From positions 1-21,164 of the forward strand of contig JBOFIR010000051.1 of the NCBI GenBank assembly GCA_051650265.1: a DNA stretch of 21,164 bases, read 5' to 3'. The notes below the pieces were generated by a model that was not told the origin of the DNA, searched no databases, and saw nothing but the letters and a program-made list of their open reading frames with translations. Shown piece after piece: positions 15,585-21,164 of this stretch. Numbering within the stretch: the stretch's first letter is position 1; every line of letters begins with the position of its first letter. The translations under genes were made by a program, and so were the position numbers. This DNA comes from JBOFEH01 sp051650265 (GTDB lineage Bacteria > Bacillota > Clostridia > Lachnospirales > Cellulosilyticaceae).

Positions 15585-16466
15585 CTAATAAGTAAGTGTC
15601 TCACCAACTACAATGCCGCGGATCTGTCCCACAGCACCCAGCTGCTCAAGCGCATCTGGTGCACCAACAACCACACCCCCTAGTATCTGTTGGCCCCTTA
15701 GCGCCTCTTCATACAGTACGGTGTACAGCATCTGCTGCTTTGTCTTCTTGTCTTTGACAATGTCTAAAAATTTAATCCATTCTCCTTCAGGATTCTCAAG
15801 TTTCTTGCCAAGGTTATCAATCATAGGATAGCCTATAGCCTGTGCTTCAGACACCTGCTCTGTGCCTTCAACACCTGTATCTAACCATGCCCAATTGAGT
15901 GTTACCCCTTCTGGTAGTAACCCTTCTAGTTCATATCTAGACATAGGCATCTGTAGTGAGATGGCTACCTCAGCCAGTCTCACCCCCTCCATGTTTTGCA
16001 AACGGCTCACCTCTCGCTGCACCTGCCCACGATCCACCTCTGGTCGATAAAAGAGCATTTGCTTGTATCCTGTCTCCGAATACACTCCGCCATCTGCCAT
16101 AGGCAGGCTATATGTTGCCTGATCCTGTCCACTTGTTACTTTTCCAATCATCACAGGTGTATCGCCCAGGATCTTGTACTGCGCAGCCTCAGCCTTCCCA
16201 CTAAAGAAGCTAATCTCCTTTTTGAAAGGCATCTCAAAACGATTAGCACCTCTTACCTTCTCATAGAAATATTTTTCCGTGCTTTGTCTCGCGGCAATAT
16301 GCGGCGTCAGTTGCAGATGGGTTAACCATACCAATAGTCCAACTAATGCAATAGTTCCCAAACTCACCACCACTTGTCTTATGCGGCTTGCTACCTGTGC
16401 TTCTTTCAAAAGTTCCTCCGTCGGCACCTTCTCTTCAAATAACGCTTCTAATGTTTTATCTTCCAT
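15585..16466 (-). CDS. Membrane-anchored anti-sigma factor, Sigma_reg_N/Sigma_reg_C type
   Basis: Predicted partner that holds the adjacent ECF sigma factor inactive at the membrane. The 293 residues have a short cytoplasmic N-terminal part (1-30, acidic), a single transmembrane segment (about 31-49) and a large extracytoplasmic domain. Residues about 150-290 carry the features of the Sigma_reg_C (anti-sigma factor C-terminal) family, such as RLAEVAISLQMPMS (163-176), LEGLLPEGVTLNWAWLDTG (180-198) and a final hydrophobic strand GQIRGIVVG. The N-terminal part fits Sigma_reg_N in having no HxxxCxxC zinc motif. The gene overlaps the sigma gene by 11 bases, with GGAGGG before its ATG, indicating coupled translation in a 1:1 system. 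The signal sensed is not evident from the sequence. Confidence 0.88.
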   Translation of the reverse strand: MEDKTLEALFEEKVPTEELLKEAQVASRIRQVVVSLGTIALVGLLVWLTHLQLTPHIAARQSTEKYFYEKVRGANRFEMPFKKEISFFSGKAEAAQYKILGDTPVMIGKVTSGQDQATYSLPMADGGVYSETGYKQMLFYRPEVDRGQVQREVSRLQNMEGVRLAEVAISLQMPMSRYELEGLLPEGVTLNWAWLDTGVEGTEQVSEAQAIGYPMIDNLGKKLENPEGEWIKFLDIVKDKKTKQQMLYTVLYEEALRGQQILGGVVVGAPDALEQLGAVGQIRGIVVGETLTY

Positions 16467-16953
16467 CTCTCGCCCTCCACTTGTCTTTAAAACGCTCTCT
16501 TGCTCGGTACAAATAAGTTTTGATTGTTTCTGTTTTCATGCCTAAGAGCCTACTCATCTCTTCATAACTCAGTCCCATCTCATATTTGAGCAAAAGTAAG
16601 TTTTGATAGGTTTCACTCAGTTGTCCCAATGTGGTCCGTAGTGCATCTCCCATCTCCTGACTCACAATCACTTCCTCTACACCAGCATCACGTAGCTGTG
16701 CATAAAGCGCTTCATCATCGATCATCACCATAGGGTGTCTTTGTCCTCTTCGGCACAGGTCATAGAACTGATTGAGCGCAACCTTAAAGAGCCAAGCACT
16801 GCCATGTTCTAATAGATGCACATCGTATTCAATTGCTTTTACAAAAGTATTTTGGACAATTTCCTCTGCATCTTCTGGCGCTGCACCACGCTTGATCAGG
16901 TACTGCTTCAAGTGCTCCGCCTTGTCCTCATACAGCTCTTTTAAGCGTTCCAT
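16456..16953 (-). CDS. RNA polymerase sigma factor, ECF subfamily
   Basis: A 165-residue extracytoplasmic-function sigma factor. Region 2 spans about residues 8-72, with DAEEIVQNTFVKA (28-40) and AWLFKVALNQFYDLCRR (53-69) for core binding and -10 recognition. Region 4 spans about 105-155, with the helix-turn-helix LSYEEMSRLLGMKTETIKTY (128-147) for -35 recognition. There is no region 1.1 or 3. The start at MERLKEL is chosen because GAGG lies five bases upstream; a GTG start at 17013 would add 20 residues not seen in the family. It is the first gene of the operon with the anti-sigma factor and the small membrane protein, and may be autoregulated. Targets are unknown; the surface-protein operon shows no obvious ECF promoter. 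Confidence 0.93.
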   Translation of the reverse strand: MERLKELYEDKAEHLKQYLIKRGAAPEDAEEIVQNTFVKAIEYDVHLLEHGSAWLFKVALNQFYDLCRRGQRHPMVMIDDEALYAQLRDAGVEEVIVSQEMGDALRTTLGQLSETYQNLLLLKYEMGLSYEEMSRLLGMKTETIKTYLYRARERFKDKWRARDGR

Positions 16954-16983
16954 CTTCGCCTCACTTTCTATACCTCTACTCCT

Positions 16984-17011
16984 ATAACGTCTAACCTTAG
17001 CAAAAGTGTAC
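16984..17011 (-). promoter_or_regulatory. Candidate ECF-type (autoregulatory) promoter
   Basis: On the minus strand GTACAC (17011-17006) and CGTTAT (16989-16984) are 16 bases apart, reminiscent of ECF promoters (TGAAAC, 16-17 bases, CGTC or CGTA). The -35 part matches only its AxAC positions and also forms an 8-base palindrome GTGTACAC. A start near 16977 would place a 24-base leader before the sigma gene. Tentative. Confidence 0.25.
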
Positions 17012-17021
17012 ACCTAAAAAT

Positions 17022-17050
17022 AAAAAAAAAGATACCCCTATGAGGTATCT
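17022..17050 (-). terminator. Intrinsic terminator of the sugar-kinase operon
   Basis: On the minus strand AGATACC (17050-17044), loop TCATAGG, GGTATCT (17036-17030) form a 7-bp stem, followed by a run of T residues down to 17022. It begins 8 bases after the kinase stop codon and separates this operon from the sigma-factor operon. Confidence 0.9.
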
Positions 17051-17057
17051 TTTCTCA

Positions 17058-17996
17058 TCATGCACTATATGCAATCTTCTTAAAAGCATCCATCGCCAAA
17101 TAATAGGCCCCCATCACAGGCTTCTTGTCCAAGATCTTGAAGCATGCATGTGGTGCCGCCTTATGTACTTCCAGGCGATAGCTATCTACCACAAGGGGAT
17201 TATCTCCCACAAATACACTTCCCACCAAAATCACTGGGACCGTTTCTTGTCCTAAGCCTAGCCTACGAATTACACCCGCTGCAGTGCGTCCTAGTGCCGC
17301 CCCCATATCTATCATAAGCTGCTGAGCCACTTCATCTTCATCCCTTGCAAGCTCTGATACCACCAATGGAATGCGGTAAAGACCATCATGATCAAGTCCA
17401 GTTGTACGTATGAGCTTGTCCACCTCTTTCATACTACCAAGCCCCAGCACCTTAGGAATCTCTATCTGTAATCTCGTCTGAGTCCCAATGCTTTCGTCTG
17501 CGCGAAACGCATGATGAAGTGCCTCACGGATTAGCTCCCCACCACCGCCTCTATTGCCAAGTTGATAATCCATATTGCGAAGCTCCACCTTACTGCCATC
17601 AGGACCACTCCCCATAGTCCCATGGCCTGTTCCACAAATACTCACAATCCCCCAGCCTACGTCACTGCCTGCTCTAAGCCCAATCCAGCAATCATTCACC
17701 ACTTCAAAGGGTACTTCGCCAAAAAGTTCTCTACACATGACTCCCAATGTCCCAAAATCCTCAGGATAATCAGCCCCTGCAAGCCCCAGTGTAATAAAGC
17801 TTACATCTTTGATTTCTAATCCAATCTTGGCAAGTGCACGACTCACCGCCGTCTGGATAGAATGTCTTGCTACTTCTATCCCTGAAATCTGATAATTTGA
17901 AGGTCCACCAAATCCTTCAGCATAGACATTTCCCTTCTCATCACCTACCACGCAGTGTGTCTTTGTACCACCACCATCTACACCAAGCAAGTACAT
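17058..17996 (-). CDS. BadF/BadG/BcrA/BcrD-family ATPase, probable N-acetylhexosamine-type sugar kinase
   Basis: A member of the sugar kinase/Hsp70/actin superfamily, likely to phosphorylate a free sugar in the cytoplasm. The 312 residues begin MYLLGVDGGGTKT, with the phosphate-1 loop at 7-13. LGLAGAD (70-76), VVND (99-102, whose Asp is the usual catalytic base), ICGTGHG (120-126) and LVGSVF near residue 255 follow in family order. The length is typical of N-acetylglucosamine kinases of this group. A benzoyl-CoA-reductase activator role is unlikely, since the cysteine iron-sulfur motif and partner genes are missing. It is the third gene after a GH88-type hydrolase and a DUF2264 gene, with AAGGGGGG before the ATG and a terminator right after. 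I infer that it traps a monosaccharide, perhaps an amino sugar, released by the other two; the exact substrate cannot be told. Confidence 0.85.
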   Translation of the reverse strand: MYLLGVDGGGTKTHCVVGDEKGNVYAEGFGGPSNYQISGIEVARHSIQTAVSRALAKIGLEIKDVSFITLGLAGADYPEDFGTLGVMCRELFGEVPFEVVNDCWIGLRAGSDVGWGIVSICGTGHGTMGSGPDGSKVELRNMDYQLGNRGGGGELIREALHHAFRADESIGTQTRLQIEIPKVLGLGSMKEVDKLIRTTGLDHDGLYRIPLVVSELARDEDEVAQQLMIDMGAALGRTAAGVIRRLGLGQETVPVILVGSVFVGDNPLVVDSYRLEVHKAAPHACFKILDKKPVMGAYYLAMDAFKKIAYSA

Positions 17997-18053
17997 CTTG
18001 TCCCCCCCTTTACTACTTTCATCATATCCCTAATCTTAGCAAACTTCAATCTG

Positions 18054-19769
18054 CTAATGGGGATTTTTGAGGCCCACCACATAAGTTCTAATCACTGTCG
18101 TTCCCTCTGGAATCTGTATGCGTATACTTGGTAGAATCGTCCTCAGATGTAGTACATTGGTATTAGGCTCACAACCAATAATTTCAGCCTTACCTTCGCC
18201 CACCTCAAGGCGTACTTCTGAGTAGCCCCTTGGACTCCAAACGGCTGACCGATTCCCCTCGCAAATCTGTGAATGCCCTGGGTGCTGCTCATCTTGAGGC
18301 AAACTAAAACCACATTCTACAGCTTCAATCGGTGCATCAGCATGGATCGTGTGCTGACGCATATGTCCCTCGCCCCAAGGTCTAATTTCAGTTTCAACCA
18401 CAATGCCTTCTAACGGTGACCACTTAGAATAGATCCTTTCTTCATTGATTGCTACCTCATCACACGTTCTGCGTACATGATAAAGGCTATTTTTGTAGAA
18501 GCTCAGCATATTATCAGGTGCCGCCTGACCAAGTAGATAATAGGACCTTGGCACATTGAAACCAAAATAAGTAGAGTACGCGAACTTCTCATACTTCTCT
18601 GCTACATGTACTGGTCTAAAGCCTGCATATTGTCCTGACGTTAGAGCAATCACATGCCCCTTCTCTACACGCTGTATAATCATCCCCGCATGTGGCAGCA
18701 CCTTCACAGCATCTAAAGTTGGTAGAGGCTCTGCCTTGGCCTGCCAAAATGGATGCCCCTCATCTAGTGCGAGTATCAAAAAGCTCTTAAATGCCCAATA
18801 AGGTGACCCTGGTGCATTATACCCCTCTGCCATATGTAGGTTTGGATACCCATAGCCAATACTCAAAATCCCTTCACGGTCTAGGATAGGTTTACTGAGC
18901 CACCAATTCATATGTCGATCTACAATGCCTTTGATCACACCCCACGGCAACGCCTCAACACCCGCATAAGCGAGTGCGCTAAAGAAACTACACTGTGCAA
19001 ACCGATAAGTCAGTGAACGCCCAAAAGGAAGTGCCTCCCCATCTTCACTAAACCAATAAATAAAATCTTTGGCAAAGGCTGCTGCACGTTCTTTAAACAC
19101 CTGACTTCGCTCAGGATCAAGCACCGCCATCTCCTTGGCATAGATGAGTCCATAATAATGCATCGCAAAGGCAATATAATAATCTCTTTGAATACTCTTC
19201 CCATCTGAGTACCAGCCATCCCCTAGATAACAAGATTCAATGATGGTTATCGCCGCTTCAATCCCCTCTTGGCTGTAGCGTGCACCTACTTTTTGAAGCC
19301 CAATGTTAACCATTACCTTGAAGAACTGCCAGTTGTTCTCTGGTAGCCCCTGCTCATTGATCTGATAGAGCCAATTGACGAGATTATCTTTTTCCACATC
19401 ACTGAGGGGATCCCATATGACCTGCGGCGCAATCATCAAAGTCAGTCCCATAGCTGCCATCTCTACAAATGCCTGATGGCAAGGATAAAGTGTTCCCCAA
19501 TACTCTGGATGTGATGGATTCGTACCATTTTTAAATCCCTCTATATAGGTCTGATCCAGATCATAGATGCCTCCTTGGCTATAGAAAGGTGCTAATCCCC
19601 ATAATGGTCTTGAAAATCCTTCAATACCTGCGATGCGATCTCCATAGTGTGCCGTCGTTCCCCCTAGATTCAGCCTTGCCCCACCTTCTGTATAATATGG
19701 ACGGAGTGGCTGACACAATGTGACCAGTGCTTCTTCATAAGATTTACGGTTACCAAATAGCAAGTTCAT
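18054..19769 (-). CDS. DUF2264 domain protein, probable carbohydrate-active enzyme
   Basis: 571 residues without a signal peptide, so probably cytoplasmic. The N-terminal two-thirds are an alpha/alpha-toroid-like region with DUF2264 hallmarks: GFSRPLWGLAPFY (51-63), NNWQFFKVM (145-153), DGWYSDG (184-190), DYYIAFAMHYYGL (196-208) and GYNAPGSPYWAFKSFL (316-331). The C-terminal third is strand-rich, as in heparinase-like folds. From memory, some DUF2264 proteins were placed in glycoside hydrolase family GH154 with beta-glucuronidase activity; I cannot confirm that this one belongs there. It lies 19 bases after the GH88-type gene and is followed by a sugar kinase, which supports action on a uronic-acid-containing oligosaccharide. 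The start follows AGAGGGA. An in-frame stop at 18054 and full family features suggest it is intact. Confidence 0.85.
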   Translation of the reverse strand: MNLLFGNRKSYEEALVTLCQPLRPYYTEGGARLNLGGTTAHYGDRIAGIEGFSRPLWGLAPFYSQGGIYDLDQTYIEGFKNGTNPSHPEYWGTLYPCHQAFVEMAAMGLTLMIAPQVIWDPLSDVEKDNLVNWLYQINEQGLPENNWQFFKVMVNIGLQKVGARYSQEGIEAAITIIESCYLGDGWYSDGKSIQRDYYIAFAMHYYGLIYAKEMAVLDPERSQVFKERAAAFAKDFIYWFSEDGEALPFGRSLTYRFAQCSFFSALAYAGVEALPWGVIKGIVDRHMNWWLSKPILDREGILSIGYGYPNLHMAEGYNAPGSPYWAFKSFLILALDEGHPFWQAKAEPLPTLDAVKVLPHAGMIIQRVEKGHVIALTSGQYAGFRPVHVAEKYEKFAYSTYFGFNVPRSYYLLGQAAPDNMLSFYKNSLYHVRRTCDEVAINEERIYSKWSPLEGIVVETEIRPWGEGHMRQHTIHADAPIEAVECGFSLPQDEQHPGHSQICEGNRSAVWSPRGYSEVRLEVGEGKAEIIGCEPNTNVLHLRTILPSIRIQIPEGTTVIRTYVVGLKNPH

Positions 19770-19788
19770 CTTCTATCCCTCTTCTCTC

Positions 19789-20898
19789 TTACCAGAATAA
19801 TTCTGTATTGTCTCTGAGTTTGTATAGTGCCTCTACAAAGTAGTAATCCCCGTAGATAATAGGCATATGGTGCCCTGTGCCGTAGCGTTCTGTACCCATA
19901 TGTAAAATCGCATCTTCCGTCTCTTCCCAGTGGCAACATCTTTGTTCGAGTTCCTTCATTAACCTCATAGCACCTTCTCTATAAAGTCGCTGCTCATATT
20001 CTGGTACCAGCTTGGCAAGTTCTAATAGTCCACAAGCTGCAATGGCACCTGCCGTACTATCATAGATTACCGGTTCTTGTGGCGCTCTAAAATCACAAAG
20101 TGGTAGTGGATCTGCTGCTGTGTTCGCAAGAAAATAATGTGCAATACGCTTAGCAGTATCCAGATATGCTTCTTTGCCTGTATGAAGATAGCTCAAGGTA
20201 AACCCATACAATCCCCATGCTTGTCCACGGCTCCAGCTAGACCCCTCGCTATAGCCTTGTCCACCTATCTCTTTGAGTACCCCACCCTGCTCATGATCAT
20301 AGACCACAATATGCCTTACACTGCCATCTGCTCTTACATGATTGGTTATAGTAGAGTCCGCATGGCTCTCTGCAATATAACGGAACCTTGGATCATTGGT
20401 CACTTTGGATGCCCAATAGAGTAGTGGAATATTCATCATACTATCGATGATTGCAAGCCCCGGTTGGTTGCCATTCCAAGCTGTAATATACTGCCCCCTA
20501 AGGTTATATCTACCCGCAAGTACATTGGCAGCATACAAAGCACGTGTCTTCGCAGATTGTTCACCTAGCAAACGGTAGTGTACCCCACTCGTGATGTGCC
20601 ACATAAATCCTACATCATGATGAAGTGCTTCATAGTTTGCGAGAGCACCATCAAGAAGGCTCTCTTGATTCTGGGCCACATCCTTGTAAATTTCCTTCTT
20701 GGTATCTGCATACATGAGCCACATAAGCCCACCCCAGAAGCCATTGGTCCACCAGTTGACACGTGGACCGGACAGATCGTCATGCACTCCATTAATCGTC
20801 GTATATGGGATCTTGTCCCGAGACCTTCTAGCAACTTGCTCTAACTTATGTTCTACTTTCTGCCATAGACTATCTACCCATTCTTTTTCACTCACCAC
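19789..20898 (-). CDS. Glycoside hydrolase family 88/105-type unsaturated uronyl hydrolase
   Basis: Predicted cytoplasmic enzyme that hydrates and cleaves the 4,5-unsaturated uronic acid left at the non-reducing end of oligosaccharides by polysaccharide lyases. The 369 residues form an alpha6/alpha6-barrel protein. HHDVGFMW (93-100) and IIDSMMNIPLLYWAS (150-164) hold Asp95 and Asp152, matching the catalytic pair D88/D149 of the Bacillus sp. GL1 enzyme. SSWSRGQAWGLYGF (220-233) and DSTAGAIAACGLLEL further on are also typical of GH88. There is no signal peptide. The start is GTG at 20898 (or the next codon, also GTG), after AGGAGG. First gene of the operon with the DUF2264 protein and the kinase. 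GH88 is favoured over GH105 by the SSWSRGQAWG and IDSMMN motifs, but this is a judgement by eye. Confidence 0.9.
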   Translation of the reverse strand: MVSEKEWVDSLWQKVEHKLEQVARRSRDKIPYTTINGVHDDLSGPRVNWWTNGFWGGLMWLMYADTKKEIYKDVAQNQESLLDGALANYEALHHDVGFMWHITSGVHYRLLGEQSAKTRALYAANVLAGRYNLRGQYITAWNGNQPGLAIIDSMMNIPLLYWASKVTNDPRFRYIAESHADSTITNHVRADGSVRHIVVYDHEQGGVLKEIGGQGYSEGSSWSRGQAWGLYGFTLSYLHTGKEAYLDTAKRIAHYFLANTAADPLPLCDFRAPQEPVIYDSTAGAIAACGLLELAKLVPEYEQRLYREGAMRLMKELEQRCCHWEETEDAILHMGTERYGTGHHMPIIYGDYYFVEALYKLRDNTELFW

Positions 20899-20955
20899 AA
20901 TCCTCCTACTCTGCTTAAAGTACTTGAAATAAACTAAATTTTTAAACTTTAATAC

Positions 20956-20979
20956 ATTTTAACATACATTTAGATGTTA
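20956..20979 (-). promoter_or_regulatory. Operator-like dyad and weak -10 box upstream of the GH88 operon
   Basis: TAACAT (20960-20965) and ATGTTA (20974-20979) form a dyad with an 8-base spacer. It overlaps a -10-like TAAAAT (20961-20956 on the minus strand), about 60 bases before the GTG start. The -35 region is poor (ATGCCT). A repressor site on the operon promoter is possible; no regulator gene is adjacent. Confidence 0.3.
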
Positions 20980-21007
20980 GGCATAGTCTATTACACACTT
21001 TTATACA

Positions 21008-21050
21008 AACAAAAAGAGCTATTTTCTTAAATTAAGAAAATAGCTCTTTA
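21008..21050 (-). terminator. Intrinsic terminator after atpC (end of the ATP synthase operon)
   Basis: Arms AAAGAGCTATTTTCTTAA (21013-21030) and its exact complement at 21032-21049 form an 18-bp stem around one central base. On the minus strand it is followed by TTTTTGTTTG. It lies 8 bases after the atpC stop codon and isolates the ATP synthase operon from the carbohydrate operon. Confidence 0.92.
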
Positions 21051-21057
21051 AAATGGG

Positions 21058-21164
21058 TTATTTCGTTTCACCTACATTGATACGTACAAGCGCTTTTTTA
21101 AGAGCGATGTCTGCTCTAAGAAGATCCATATCAGATTTTCCTTTGCGTCCTTCAGCTCTTTCTT
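21058..21164 (-). CDS. atpC: ATP synthase F1 epsilon subunit (partial, C-terminal 35 codons)
   Basis: Only the end of the gene is present. The frame reads ERAEGRKGKSDMD, then LLRADIALKKALVRINV, then GETK and a TAA stop. This is the two-helix C-terminal domain of the epsilon subunit, whose family pattern is ERAE-R, then ARAE-ALKRA--RI-V. The domain inhibits the enzyme by extending into the alpha3beta3 hexamer. A strong terminator follows, as expected for the last gene of the atp operon. Identification rests on a short stretch, but synteny with spoIID, spoIIID and mbl supports it. Confidence 0.87.
   Translation of the reverse strand, partial: ERAEGRKGKSDMDLLRADIALKKALVRINVGETK

Noticed and set aside
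17006..17013. GTGTACAC palindrome before the sigma factor gene as a dedicated operator
   Set aside because: Eight bases is too short to be significant alone; noted only as part of a weak candidate promoter.
15253..17050. The shared sequence AGATACC...GGTATCT in two hairpins as a repeated element
   Set aside because: Both are ordinary terminator stems, and similarity does not extend beyond the stem, so a dispersed repeat is not supported.
18036..18057. Inverted repeat TTAGCA...TGCTAA between the DUF2264 and kinase genes
   Set aside because: Only 6-bp AT-rich arms with a 10-base spacer, no T run, and it overlaps the DUF2264 stop region; not enough for a terminator or operator call.
4922..20898. 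Mobile element or prophage explanation for the accessory region
   Set aside because: No integrase, transposase, phage structural gene, tRNA or flanking direct repeat was seen.

Overview
The window looks like chromosomal DNA of an endospore-forming, flagellated member of the Clostridia (Firmicutes). The evidence is a block in the order spoIID, SpoIIQ-type LytM gene, spoIIID, mbl/mreB-like, flhO, flhP, all transcribed on the minus strand, plus the last 35 codons of atpC at the far right edge. In Bacillus subtilis the same genes lie in the same order (atpC, then murAA, spoIID, spoIIQ, spoIIID, mbl, flhO, flhP), so this is an old conserved backbone. I cannot name the genus. No tRNA, rRNA, CRISPR array, transposase or phage gene is visible, and no gene-free stretch exceeds 300 bases.

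Right to left along the minus strand, the layout is as follows. (1) The end of atpC and a strong hairpin terminator (21008-21164). (2) A three-gene carbohydrate operon (17058-20898): GH88/105-type unsaturated uronyl hydrolase, DUF2264 protein and BadF/BadG-type sugar kinase, closed by an intrinsic terminator. None of the three has a signal peptide, so it looks like a cytoplasmic pathway for uronic-acid-containing oligosaccharides. (3) An ECF sigma factor, its membrane-bound Sigma_reg-type anti-sigma factor and a small membrane protein (15195-16953). (4) On the plus strand, a DUF3810 membrane zinc-peptidase-like protein (14104-15198), convergent with the small membrane protein; its terminator lies inside that protein's coding region. 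(5) Divergent from it, two very large exported surface proteins in tandem (9164-13909 and 4922-9154; 1581 and 1410 residues). Both have fibronectin-III-like domains and a shared C-terminal module ending in three degenerate SLH-like repeats. (6) The sporulation and cell-shape block (1481-4850). (7) The flagellar rod/hook-type genes (1-1488).

The conserved backbone is therefore interrupted between atpC and spoIID by about 16 kb of accessory genes for surface structure, signalling and sugar use. murA, which usually sits in this interval, is absent.

Regulatory signals are readable in several places. A near-perfect sigma-F-type promoter precedes the SpoIIQ-type gene, a sigma-E-like promoter precedes spoIIID, and a sigma-A promoter precedes mbl. 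An elaborate inverted repeat overlaps both a candidate promoter and the ribosome binding site of spoIID. The least explained parts are the paired giant surface proteins with their divergent protease-like neighbour, and the spoIID leader structure.
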